This document shows positions 1 to 6,263 of a DNA stretch of 13,845 bases, piece by piece (the first letter of the stretch is position 1; each line of letters begins with the position of its first letter). Below the pieces are notes generated by a model. That model was not told the DNA's origin and searched no databases. It saw only the letters and a program-made list of their open reading frames with translations. Location: the NCBI GenBank assembly GCA_003553895.1, contig PWFM01000149.1:1-13845 (forward strand), written 5' to 3'. The position numbers were made by a program, and so were the translations under genes. The stretch comes from Syntrophomonadaceae bacterium. GTDB taxonomy: Bacteria > Bacillota > Dethiobacteria > DTU022.

Positions 1-152
1 GAGCGCATAGCAGTCTTCAGGTCCTGCTTAAGCGTAAAGAGCTGCCGTCATTTTTAAAACTCATCGATAAACATGATCCCAAAGCGGTAATCTCGATTTT
101 TGATACCCGCAAGATAATGGGGGGCTATTTTTCTAGAATGAAGGCCAAATAA
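1..152 (+). CDS. DUF2179 domain protein, 3' end only
   Basis: The window opens inside a plus-strand gene. Reading from base 3 gives 49 codons to a TAA at 150-152, ending in ...GGYFSRMKAK. The segment LLKRKELPSFLKLIDKHDP followed by AVISIFDTRKIMGGYF has the shape of the DUF2179 domain, a small cytoplasmic alpha/beta domain at the C-terminus of YitT-type and UPF0316-type membrane proteins: a KRKELP-like strand-helix, then a D-P-x-A-x-(I/V)-S-(I/V) strand and a short V/I-x-GG(F/Y) tail. The membrane part lies outside the window, so which of the two families this belongs to cannot be decided. It ends 43 bp before murI on the same strand with no terminator between, so co-transcription is likely. 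The domain call is by motif recognition only. Confidence 0.6.
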   Translation, partial: AHSSLQVLLKRKELPSFLKLIDKHDPKAVISIFDTRKIMGGYFSRMKAK

Positions 153-164
153 TTTTTCCGACTG

Positions 165-179
165 GCTTAAGCCTTAAGC
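165..179 (+). promoter_or_regulatory. Small hairpin in the leader of murI
   Basis: GCTTAA-GCC-TTAAGC is a perfect 6-bp inverted repeat with a 3-base loop. It sits between the stop of the upstream gene and the AAAGGTAGG ribosome binding region of murI. There is no T-run, so it is not an intrinsic terminator. It may be a processing or stability element, or chance. Confidence 0.3.
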
Positions 180-195
180 AGAAAGGTAGGTTCCA

Positions 196-1020
196 ATGGC
201 CTTGTCTCAAGAACAACTCATAAATGCCCATAAAGCGATTGGTGTGATCGACTCCGGAGTTGGTGGCCTAACTGTAGTCAAAGAAATCTGGCGCCGCCTG
301 CCTCATGAAAGCATTGTTTATTTCGGCGATACGGCCCGGATGCCCTACGGTCCCCGCCCCAATGAGGAAGTGCGCCGTTTCGCTTTGGAAATGATCGAGT
401 TTCTCCAGCACCAGGAGATCAAGATGGTGGTAGTAGCCTGTAACTCGGCCTCCGCGGCCGGGCTCCCTTACTACCAGCAAGTTTGTGAACAACCGGTGTT
501 GGGTGTGATTGAGCCCGGGGTGCGTGCAGCCCTGGCCCACAGCCAAAACCACCGTATTGGGGTAATCGGCACAGAAGGAACGATCGGCAGTTCGGAGTAT
601 GAAAAAGCCTTAAAAAGGCATAATAACTCCCTGCATATCGTATCCCGGGCCTGTCCCCTGTTTGTTTTGCTTGTTGAAAACAACCTTGTGGAGAGTCCCG
701 AAGCCCGGAAAGTAGCTCATGAGTACCTTGATCCGATGTTGATCGAAGATATCGACACCCTGATCCTCGGTTGTACCCACTACCCTCTTATGGCGGACAT
801 GCTCCAGAACGTGGTGGGGCCGTCTGTCAGGCTGATTAATTCGGCTGAAGAGATAGCCTTTGATGTGGAAAATATCCTGACAGCCTCCGGTCAGGGTAAC
901 CCGCTTAACAACAACAATCCTCGTCACCGCTTTTTTGTCAGCGGCAGCACACGGGCTTTTGAAGAGATTGCCTTTAAAATGCTGCAGAGTGAAATTAAAG
1001 CCTACCAGGTAAAGCTCTAG
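196..1020 (+). CDS. murI: Glutamate racemase
   Basis: Interconverts L- and D-glutamate without a cofactor, supplying D-Glu for peptidoglycan in the cytoplasm. The 274-residue product has normal family length. Motifs in order: IGVIDSGVGGLTV (about 15-27, with the substrate-contacting Asp19-Ser20), VYFGDTARMPYGPR (41-54), VVACNSASA (79-87), GVIEPG, GVIGTEGTI (122-130) and LILGCTHYP (189-197). The two catalytic cysteines are Cys82 and Cys193, and the helper His195 is present. The first cysteine motif reads ACNSASA rather than the usual ACNTA(T/S)A, a mild variant. The ATG is preceded by AAAGGTAGG at a usable distance. It lies downstream of the DUF2179 gene and faces htpX convergently, with 72 bp between stops and no obvious strong terminator. 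All catalytic elements are intact and the call is secure. Confidence 0.97.
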   Translation: MALSQEQLINAHKAIGVIDSGVGGLTVVKEIWRRLPHESIVYFGDTARMPYGPRPNEEVRRFALEMIEFLQHQEIKMVVVACNSASAAGLPYYQQVCEQPVLGVIEPGVRAALAHSQNHRIGVIGTEGTIGSSEYEKALKRHNNSLHIVSRACPLFVLLVENNLVESPEARKVAHEYLDPMLIEDIDTLILGCTHYPLMADMLQNVVGPSVRLINSAEEIAFDVENILTASGQGNPLNNNNPRHRFFVSGSTRAFEEIAFKMLQSEIKAYQVKL

Positions 1021-1092
1021 CCTCCAGAGGGCAGGCCAAACCATATGACCCATCCCATCTATATCCCATCACCTGGTAATATAATAAAATTT

Positions 1093-2004
1093 CTACATGG
1101 CCCGCAGCCGTTTGATCCTCTCTTCTGCTGGTGGATGGGTAGAAAATAAGACACTTTGCCGGTTTGCCGATCTGGCTCCGAGTGACGGATTGACGATATA
1201 TAGACCTTCTAGAGCTCTATTTTCTATCGGACTGTTTTTTACCTGCTGGTTGGTAATCTTTTCAAGAGCGCTGGCCAGGCCTTCGGGGTAACCGGTAAAG
1301 TTGGCTGCCGTAGCATCGGCCAGGTACTCCCGCTGCCTGGAAATAGCAAATTTCAGCAACTGGGCAAATATGGGGGCTAGAATGGCTACTACTAACAAGA
1401 TAAGGATCATAATTAACTGGCCCTGGCCGCCCCTGCGGCCGCCTCCCCGCCCCATACCGCCGAAAAGCATCATCCGGCGGGCGATCACGCTGACAAAGAC
1501 AATCGTTCCGGCCAGGACTATGGCTACTGTGGCCAGCAAAACATCGTAATTGTTGATGTGGGCCATTTCGTGGGCAATAACCGCTTCCAGTTCCTGGCGG
1601 TCCAGGCGGTTCATCAGCCCACGGGTTACCGCAATAATCGAGTTGTCCGGGTTACGGCCGGCGGCGAAGGCGTTGGGCACCTCGGTTTCGATAATGTAGA
1701 TTTTGGGCATCGGTTTTCCGGCGGCGATGCTGAGGGCTTCTACCGTATTATACAGGTAGGGCTCCTCCTGTTTTTTTACTTCCCTGGCCCCGGCCATTTT
1801 GGTGACCACGTTTTGCCCGCTAAAATAGCTAATCATAAACAGCACGGCGAAAACTATGGCGGCCAGGATCATACCAAAAAGGGGATCGCCAATATAAATG
1901 CCTACTAAATAGCCGATGGCCCCAAATAAAACAGCGTAAAGAAAAAACAGGATAAAAGTCCTTCGTTTATTGGCCGCGATACGGCTGTAAATGGGATCCA
2001 TCAT
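1093..2004 (-). CDS. htpX: Membrane zinc metalloprotease HtpX (M48B family)
   Basis: Integral membrane endoprotease that cleaves misfolded membrane proteins on the cytoplasmic side. The 303-residue product shows two N-terminal transmembrane segments (about 17-38 and 42-62), the zinc motif HEMAH at 145-149 (His145, Glu146, His149), two more hydrophobic segments (about 155-174 and 197-217) and the third zinc ligand Glu226 in RQREYLADATA. The N-terminal IAANKRRT is typical of Gram-positive HtpX. The loop between segments three and four is Gly/Arg rich (about 182-195). The ATG overlaps the lemA stop as ATGA, so translation is coupled. The next codon is also ATG (2001-1999) and is better spaced from the AAGGA upstream, so the protein may start one residue later. 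Pairing of HtpX with LemA recurs in bacteria. Confidence 0.95.
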   Translation of the reverse strand: MMDPIYSRIAANKRRTFILFFLYAVLFGAIGYLVGIYIGDPLFGMILAAIVFAVLFMISYFSGQNVVTKMAGAREVKKQEEPYLYNTVEALSIAAGKPMPKIYIIETEVPNAFAAGRNPDNSIIAVTRGLMNRLDRQELEAVIAHEMAHINNYDVLLATVAIVLAGTIVFVSVIARRMMLFGGMGRGGGRRGGQGQLIMILILLVVAILAPIFAQLLKFAISRQREYLADATAANFTGYPEGLASALEKITNQQVKNSPIENRALEGLYIVNPSLGARSANRQSVLFSTHPPAEERIKRLRAM

Positions 2005-2573
2005 TCCTTTTCACCATCCCGCAGATTAATTTCCGGAGCGGATCGAGCCTGTTCCGATTCGATGGCAAAATAGTTGCGGGTTCCAAAATTAAACAACCTG
2101 GCAATCAGGTTGGTTGGAAACCGCTGGACCATGGTGTTTAAGGCCATGACCGTCCGGTTATAGCGTTGCCTGGCATAGGCGATCTTGTTTTCGATGCCGG
2201 CCAGTTCCTCCTGTAGCATCATGAAATTCTGGTTCGCTTTCAGGTCGGGGTAATTCTCCGCCACCGCGAAAAGAGTTTTAATCGCCTTTTCAGCGGTTTG
2301 GTCCGCTCCGGCATTTTCTTCGATCGTAGAAGCATTAAGCCATTCCGTCCTGGCCCTGGTTATGGCTTCCAAAAGCTCCCGCTCGTGTTCCATGTAACCC
2401 TTGACTGTGTTGACCAGGTTAGGAACCAGGTCAAAACGTTTCTGAAGCAGGGTGTCAATATTTGAGTAAGCCTTATCGGCCATATTATGCATGCTAACCA
2501 GGCGGTTGTAACTGTAAATGAAAAAAAGGGCAACCAGGATTAAAAGACCCGGTAAGATATAAGTACTCTCCAA
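2001..2573 (-). CDS. lemA: LemA family protein, TTG start
   Basis: A single N-terminal transmembrane helix (YILPGLLILVALFFIYSYN) is followed by a helical-bundle domain. The hallmark block YNRLVSMHNMADKAYSNID, then LLQKRFDLVPNLVNTVKGY and a later block with NFGTRNYFAI are typical LemA. Its biochemical role is not firmly known; the family is associated with membrane stress and often sits beside membrane proteases or TPM-domain proteins. The frame is open upstream to an ATG at 2657, which would give 218 residues, but that extension lacks a good ribosome site and is not LemA-like. The TTG at 2573-2571 has AGGGAGG 8 bases upstream and gives 190 residues, the usual family length, so it is chosen. 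The stop overlaps the htpX start by four bases, making a lemA-htpX operon. Confidence 0.9.
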   Translation of the reverse strand: MESTYILPGLLILVALFFIYSYNRLVSMHNMADKAYSNIDTLLQKRFDLVPNLVNTVKGYMEHERELLEAITRARTEWLNASTIEENAGADQTAEKAIKTLFAVAENYPDLKANQNFMMLQEELAGIENKIAYARQRYNRTVMALNTMVQRFPTNLIARLFNFGTRNYFAIESEQARSAPEINLRDGEKE

Positions 2574-2581
2574 TTTTACTG

Positions 2582-2588
2582 CCTCCCT
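2582..2588 (-). promoter_or_regulatory. Ribosome binding site that fixes the lemA start
   Basis: AGGGAGG on the minus strand, eight bases before TTG at 2573. No comparable site precedes the upstream in-frame ATGs, so this element decides the start. Confidence 0.7.
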
Positions 2589-2609
2589 GTTAAAAAAATG
2601 GCTTTTAGA

Positions 2610-2621
2610 GCTCATGTGAGC
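2610..2621. promoter_or_regulatory. Dyad GCTCA-TG-TGAGC in the lemA leader
   Basis: A 5+2+5 inverted repeat between the putative lemA promoter and its start codon. The two-base centre argues against a stable RNA hairpin and leaves a DNA-binding site possible. There is no direct evidence of function. Confidence 0.25.
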
Positions 2622-2663
2622 AAGCGGTTTAGTTTCCAGGGCCCTATTGCTGGCCATAACAAC

Positions 2664-2669
2664 ATTATA
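2664..2669 (-). promoter_or_regulatory. Probable -10 box for lemA-htpX
   Basis: A perfect TATAAT on the minus strand, 90 bases upstream of the lemA TTG, in the divergent lemA/rph spacer. The position where a -35 would lie reads TTCCGT, which is poor, so this is either weak, activator-dependent or chance. Confidence 0.4.
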
Positions 2670-2779
2670 ACTGTTGATCGTAAAAAACGGAAGGAAATGA
2701 CCGGGGTATGGGGAATAGAAATGTCAGCAAACCTGAAAACTGGCTTTAAACAGGAAAGCACAGGAAAGGAACATTTTAA

Positions 2780-3529
2780 ATGAGACCTGACGGAAGGAAT
2801 TTGCAAGAAATACGCCCCCTTACAATCAGCCCCTCCTACCTGAAGTACCCGGAAGGCTCGGCCCTGATCGAACTCGGCGACACCTGTGTGCTTTGCACCG
2901 CTTCAGTGGAAGAAAAAGTTCCTGATTTTCTAAAGGGCCGGGGGCGGGGCTGGGTAACCGCTGAATATGCCATGCTGCCCCGATCCACCGGTACCCGAAT
3001 AGCCCGGGAAAGGGCGAGTGTCAATGCCCGCAGCCTGGAAATACAACGACTGATTGGCCGTTCTCTTCGGGCTATCGTTGACATGGAAGCGTTGGGAGAA
3101 AGGACTGTCCGGGTAGACTGTGACGTTCTCCAGGCGGATGGGGGAACCCGTACTGCGGCCGTTAGTGGCGGTTATGTTGCCCTGGCCGAAGCTTTCTTTT
3201 ACTTGCTGCAGCAGGGGATGATCTCTCGTTTCCCTCTGGATGATTATCTTGCGGCCATCAGTGTAGGTCTGTTTAATGGCGCTTACCTGCTGGATCTTTC
3301 ATATGCCGAAGACTCTCAAGCGGCAGTGGACATGAACCTGGTCATGACTTTAGGGGGAAAGTTGGTTGAAATCCAGGGCACCTCGGAAGATAAACCCTTT
3401 AGCCGGGAACAGCTGGACAGGATGCTCGACCTGGCTGAAGGCGGGATTGCCGTGATTGCCAACCGGCAGAAAGAGGTCCTGGGCGCTGAAGTTGAAAGAC
3501 TAATAGCCGCCTCTGCCCGCAAAATTTAG
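2780..3529 (+). CDS. rph: Ribonuclease PH
   Basis: Phosphorolytic 3'-5' exoribonuclease that trims the 3' trailers of tRNA precursors; it works as a hexamer in the cytoplasm. The 249-residue length is normal. The protein begins MRPDGRN, the usual RNase PH start, followed by EGSALIELGDTCVLCTASVEE, GRGRGWVTAEYAMLPRST (53-70), the RNA-binding basic stretch RIARERASVNARSLEIQRLIGRSLR (73-97), DVLQADGGTRTAAVSGG (115-131, with the phosphate-site GGTRTA) and the metal/catalytic block LDLSYAEDSQAAVDMN (171-186, Asp178 and Asp184). The ATG has AAAGGA ten bases upstream. It is divergent from lemA-htpX and is followed by a terminator at 3662-3685. Its return to the murI strand suggests that lemA-htpX was inserted into an older murI-rph-rdgB block. 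Confidence 0.97.
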   Translation: MRPDGRNLQEIRPLTISPSYLKYPEGSALIELGDTCVLCTASVEEKVPDFLKGRGRGWVTAEYAMLPRSTGTRIARERASVNARSLEIQRLIGRSLRAIVDMEALGERTVRVDCDVLQADGGTRTAAVSGGYVALAEAFFYLLQQGMISRFPLDDYLAAISVGLFNGAYLLDLSYAEDSQAAVDMNLVMTLGGKLVEIQGTSEDKPFSREQLDRMLDLAEGGIAVIANRQKEVLGAEVERLIAASARKI

Positions 3530-3580
3530 CTTGAGCTCTCGAACGGAGGCGGTGGGTTTGATTTTATGCTGCTTTAGGGC

Positions 3581-3644
3581 CGGTCCATTAATAATATCAA
3601 GCCTATAATTGATGCTTGCATAAGATTATTTTCTGGATAGACCG
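3581..3644 (+). ncRNA. Candidate structured RNA between rph and rdgB
   Basis: One extended hairpin can be drawn. CGGTC at 3581-3585 pairs with GACCG at 3640-3644. AATAAT at 3590-3595 pairs with ATTATT at 3625-3630. CAAGC at 3598-3602 pairs with GCTTG at 3614-3618, closing an 11-base loop. An intrinsic terminator follows 17 bases later. The arrangement resembles a small RNA or a terminated leader rather than random spacer. No known riboswitch class is recognised and no convincing promoter was found just upstream, so it may simply be the processed tail of the rph mRNA. Confidence 0.35.
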
Positions 3645-3661
3645 CTTTGTTATATATACCG

Positions 3662-3685
3662 GGCTGCTTAGCAGCCGCATTTTTT
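3662..3685 (+). terminator. Intrinsic terminator after rph
   Basis: GGCTGC-TTA-GCAGCC is a perfect 6-bp GC-rich stem with a three-base loop, followed by GCA and a run of six T. It lies 133 bp after the rph stop and 107 bp before rdgB, so it ends rph (or the RNA candidate before it) and implies that rdgB has its own promoter. Confidence 0.85.
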
Positions 3686-3791
3686 ATTATTTAATAGTAA
3701 CCTGTTTTATAGGTACCTTAAAACCGAATAATCGCGACAACAATCAGGGTGGTGCATTTTGATACTGTGAGATAGAAAGGAGGGCGGGCCT

Positions 3792-4385
3792 GTGAAAAAG
3801 CTGGTCCTGGCCACTAATAACCTCAACAAAGCATTTGAGATTAAGGAGCTCTTGGAAGACCTGGACATTACCATCCTGACCCTGCAGGAATACCCGACAA
3901 TCAAGATGCCGGAAGAAGATCGCCCCGATTTTGCCGGCAATGCCATAAAAAAGGCGGAGGCTGTCTCTGCAGCTACCGGGCTGCCGGCCATGGCCGATGA
4001 CTCAGGCCTGGAAGTGGACGCCCTGGCAGGCCGTCCCGGGGTGCGTTCAGCCAGGTACGCCGGCGAAGGCAGCAGTGACCGGGAAAACAACGATCTTTTG
4101 CTTAAGGAACTGGCCGGGCTTCCCCCGGAAAAACGCACTGCCCGTTTCAGGTGCGCTATTGCAGTTGCCGTCCCTGGAAAGCAAACTGCCTTCGTGGAAG
4201 GAACTTGCCCCGGGCGCATCGCTCAAAAACCTGTGGGGGAAGGTGGATTTGGTTATGATCCGGTTTTTATTTATGAACCGGAAGGCCTCACCTTTGCCCG
4301 GATGTCCCGGGCAGCAAAAAATAGGGTTAGTCACCGGGGAATAGCGCTCAGAAAAGCCCGGCGGTTAATTGAAGAATTATTATGA
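3792..4385 (+). CDS. rdgB: XTP/dITP pyrophosphatase (HAM1/RdgB family)
   Basis: House-cleaning enzyme that hydrolyses XTP, dITP and ITP to the monophosphate plus pyrophosphate, keeping deaminated purines out of nucleic acids. The 197 residues match the family. Seen motifs: LATNNLNKAFEI (6-17), DFAGNAIKKAEA (46-57), MADDSGLEVDALAGRPGVRSARYAG (67-91, with catalytic Asp69 and Asp70), GGFGYDP (151-157) and KNRVSHRG (176-183). The nucleotide-binding motif reads TNN instead of the commoner TGN, as in other Gram-positive members. The start is GTG at 3792 with AAAGGAGGG seven bases upstream, an excellent site. The gene follows rph on the same strand but a terminator separates them. Its 3' end overlaps the convergent exporter gene by six bases. 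Confidence 0.95.
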   Translation: MKKLVLATNNLNKAFEIKELLEDLDITILTLQEYPTIKMPEEDRPDFAGNAIKKAEAVSAATGLPAMADDSGLEVDALAGRPGVRSARYAGEGSSDRENNDLLLKELAGLPPEKRTARFRCAIAVAVPGKQTAFVEGTCPGRIAQKPVGEGGFGYDPVFIYEPEGLTFARMSRAAKNRVSHRGIALRKARRLIEELL

Positions 4386-5405
4386 AACGGCAACGGCGGG
4401 TGCCTCTCGCATGCGCCTGTAGTATCGCTTAATTTCCTGGAACAGGTGGAATAACGAGGCCTGGCTTATAAATTCCTGGCTGGTTTGCGGCGGATCACTT
4501 TTAGAAAAAGCTTCTTCCATTTTCTTTAGCAAGCGATCAACCATTTCGAAATGATTCTGTCGTCCGGTGATTGCTCTGTGCTGCATTTTCTGCACAATGC
4601 GGAACAACCGGACTACCGGTTCTGACTGGGAAACCCGAATTGGCATTCGCCGGGCCAGGTTATGCATTTCTTCCAGGCGGCTTAGCTGGGACTTGAAGAT
4701 TAGAAAGGTTTTATAAAAGCGTTCTGAGTCGGTGTCGCGATTGATGATGAAACGTTGTTCACCCTGGAGCAGTTTTGATGTTTCCAGTCCTTCTTCTATG
4801 GTTTGATATAAACTCCTGGTCTCCTCTTTAAAAGACTCGTCATTGCAGCCTGGTTCAAGCATTTCGAGCATGATAAAATCAATGGCCCGCTTCAATCCTT
4901 CTTCAGCTTGCAGCAGTTTTTGCACTACTTCCTTTTTATGATTGGGCGTAAACAGGTAATTGAAAAGCAGCCCGCTTAAAGCCCCCAGCAAGGCAGTGAA
5001 AATTTGCTGTATGGAAAAAAGCAGGGGGGCCGTGTCTCCGTTATTACTGCTGAAAATAATTGTTATGGCAGTTATAGCAGTCAACACGATATGTTCCTGC
5101 CACTGCAGCTGCAGGCAAATGTAGATAGCAGCGATGGTTGCCAGGCCGTAGCCGATGGGGGATAGGCCGAAAATGAAACTGAAACTAGTGCCCAGGACCC
5201 CTCCTATCAAAACGCCCCCGATTTTGGCCATGCTCTGGAGAAGGGAATGGTAAAATGTTTTCTGGACGGTAATCAAAGCCACAATTGCGGCCAGGGTGAC
5301 GCGTTCAAAGTCCAGTTGTTGGGCAATGAAAATGGCCAGGGTCACAGCCAGGGCAGTTTTTAAGACCCTGCCCCCGACCGGAAAGCGTTTTGAATTAAAG
5401 TTCAT
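4380..5405 (-). CDS. Aromatic acid exporter-like membrane protein (ArAE_1 / former DUF939)
   Basis: The N-terminal half of the 341-residue product is a block of about six hydrophobic segments, starting GGRVLKTALAVTLAIFIAQQLDF, with the family-like core ERVTLAAIVALITVQKTFYHSL and GGVLIGGVLGTSFSFIFGL; the last segment ends near LLFNYLFTPNH. The C-terminal 190 residues are soluble, charged and helical (two to three long helices), matching the ArAE_1 layout related to FUSC and AaeB proteins. Transport of aromatic acids is inferred from family naming; the substrate here is unknown. An in-frame ATG at 5453 would add 16 residues but lies at the expected transcription start of the promoter at 5461-5488. 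The ATG at 5405 has GGGAG nine bases upstream, so it is preferred. The gene is monocistronic as far as visible. Confidence 0.75.
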   Translation of the reverse strand: MNFNSKRFPVGGRVLKTALAVTLAIFIAQQLDFERVTLAAIVALITVQKTFYHSLLQSMAKIGGVLIGGVLGTSFSFIFGLSPIGYGLATIAAIYICLQLQWQEHIVLTAITAITIIFSSNNGDTAPLLFSIQQIFTALLGALSGLLFNYLFTPNHKKEVVQKLLQAEEGLKRAIDFIMLEMLEPGCNDESFKEETRSLYQTIEEGLETSKLLQGEQRFIINRDTDSERFYKTFLIFKSQLSRLEEMHNLARRMPIRVSQSEPVVRLFRIVQKMQHRAITGRQNHFEMVDRLLKKMEEAFSKSDPPQTSQEFISQASLFHLFQEIKRYYRRMREAPAVAVS

Positions 5406-5435
5406 TAAAGGATGCTCCCAGTCAAACAATTTAAC

Positions 5436-5451
5436 GGCCTCCGCAGAGGCC
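5436..5451 (-). promoter_or_regulatory. Hairpin in the 5' leader of the exporter gene
   Basis: GGCCTC-TGCG-GAGGCC is a perfect 6-bp GC-rich stem with a 4-base loop. It lies just after the predicted transcription start and about 30 bases before the chosen ATG, outside the ribosome binding site. It could stabilise the mRNA 5' end or be a regulator site. It overlaps the codons of the alternative longer start. Confidence 0.4.
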
Positions 5452-5460
5452 ATTGCCCTT

Positions 5461-5488
5461 ATTATAACCGATCAGGGCTCGTTGTAAA
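5461..5488 (-). promoter_or_regulatory. Sigma-A type promoter of the exporter gene
   Basis: On the minus strand TTTACA (5488-5483, five of six to consensus) is separated by 16 bases from a perfect TATAAT (5466-5461). Transcription should begin near 5454, giving a leader of roughly 50 bases to the ATG at 5405. Confidence 0.75.
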
Positions 5489-5591
5489 CGGCCATTTTCA
5501 AGGCTTCGAGCTTCTCCCGGGATGAAGGCCTGTAAACCTGGAGCCAACCATAAAGCCGTGAATTCCCAAAGTAAGTTCCACAGTGAAAAGC
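5472..5591 (-). pseudogene. Possible gene remnant upstream of the exporter gene
   Basis: On the minus strand 39 codons run open from a TAG-adjacent position to TGA at 5474-5472, reading ...FGNSRLYGWLQVYRPSS then REKLEALKMAVYNEP. There is no start codon before an internal Met seven codons from the end, and no ribosome site. The composition (Tyr, Trp, and a Lys/Glu helix end) looks protein-like rather than random, suggesting the eroded C-terminus of a gene. The family is not recognised. The exporter promoter overlaps its end. This may equally be chance. Confidence 0.2.
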
Positions 5592-5613
5592 CTATTTTTT
5601 ATAACCTGAAAGC

Positions 5614-5642
5614 TTGCGTAAAGAATATTATTATTATATAAT
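5614..5642 (+). promoter_or_regulatory. Promoter of tRNA-Pro
   Basis: TTGCGT (5614-5619), a 17-base spacer, then TATAAT (5637-5642). The start is expected near 5649, about 44 bases before the mature tRNA. The transcribed leader carries a small hairpin, CGCCT-ACAGGA-AGGCG (5648-5663). Confidence 0.6.
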
Positions 5643-5692
5643 ATGGACGCCTACAGGAAGGCGGTTATCCCAACAGAATAGTATTAAAAAGT

Positions 5693-5769
5693 CGGGGCGT
5701 AGCGCAGTTTGGCAGCGCACTTGGTTTGGGACCAAGGGGTCGCCGGTTCAAATCCGGCCGCCCCGACCA
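5693..5769 (+). tRNA. tRNA-Pro (anticodon UGG)
   Basis: A full cloverleaf can be drawn. The acceptor CGGGGCG pairs with CGCCCCG. The D stem GCGC pairs with GCGC. The anticodon stem CTTGG/CCAAG encloses loop TTTGGGA with anticodon TGG. The T arm is GCCGG-TTCAAAT-CCGGC. The discriminator is A and CCA is encoded (5767-5769). It reads CCA and probably all CCN codons. It stands alone. Confidence 0.97.
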
Positions 5770-5850
5770 CTATTCACTGATTTTTTACCTTTTCTCTGAG
5801 CAAATCCCTTATCACTGGCAAAGGTTGCGTTGGCAGGTGCGGCAGTATTA

Positions 5851-5885
5851 TTGCCACGTTAGGTTTGCCCGACGAAACGTGGCAA
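5851..5885 (+). repeat. Perfect 10-bp inverted repeat / stem-loop
   Basis: TTGCCACGTT (5851-5860) and AACGTGGCAA (5876-5885) are exact reverse complements around a 15-base loop. There is no T-run afterwards, so it is not a standard terminator. GGCA at 5841-5844 could pair with the same TGCC, giving a competing hairpin. Confidence 0.7.
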
Positions 5886-5977
5886 CAGCGAACTTAACGA
5901 GGACTGTAATTTTTGCGGCTAATAGCCTGGAACGATGTCCTGCCGGAGCATCAACGCTGTGGGTGTTCAATGAAAAG

Positions 5978-6012
5978 CAGGCATGGATAAACTTATCTGC
6001 CAGTGATGCCTG
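5978..6012 (+). repeat. Nested inverted repeat
   Basis: CAGGCAT (5978-5984) pairs with ATGCCTG (6006-6012), with an inner GATA/TATC stem (5986-5989 with 5994-5997). TGCC at 5998-6001 is an alternative partner for the same GGCA. No T-run follows. Confidence 0.5.
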
Positions 6013-6208
6013 AATACAAAAATCAGCCCCCGTTTCAAGCCCCTATACGGTTGAGGCAAATACCCAGGCTGCAGTCTCATGCGAAGATAAAATTCCCTGT
6101 GATAAAGAAAAGCCTTTTTGTTGCCCCTCACTTAATTTGATACTGTAGAGTAAGCCAAATACTAAAAAAATAAGAGGATATCTTGTGTTTACGACGAATG
6201 ATTAGATG

Positions 6209-6263
6209 CCATGCATTTATTTCACACAGGTAGTGATAGCTTGATAAATTTATACCTGCATGG
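6209..6263 (+). repeat. Dyad upstream of the betaine-binding gene
   Basis: CCATGCA (6209-6215) and TGCATGG (6257-6263) are exact complements, with GGTA (6229-6232) and TACC (6253-6256) forming an inner stem. It lies about 45-100 bases before the presumed translation start of the binding-protein gene, where a regulator site or leader structure would be expected. Confidence 0.45.

Noticed and set aside
610..1053. Minus-strand open frame of 147 codons under murI
   Set aside because: It is a shadow of the unambiguous murI coding frame, with no ribosome site or family features.
1021..1092. Bidirectional terminator between murI and htpX
   Set aside because: The short CCTC/GAGG repeat has a two-base centre and no T-run, so it does not support a terminator.
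2574..2657. 28-residue N-terminal extension of LemA
   Set aside because: The TTG at 2573 has a much better ribosome site and gives the usual family length.
5726..6013. 95-codon open frame running from inside tRNA-Pro, with a protein-like end (...TLWVFNEKQAWINLSASDA)
   Set aside because: It starts within the tRNA, has no ribosome site and matches no family I recognise. It may be a decayed gene end, but nothing supports translation.
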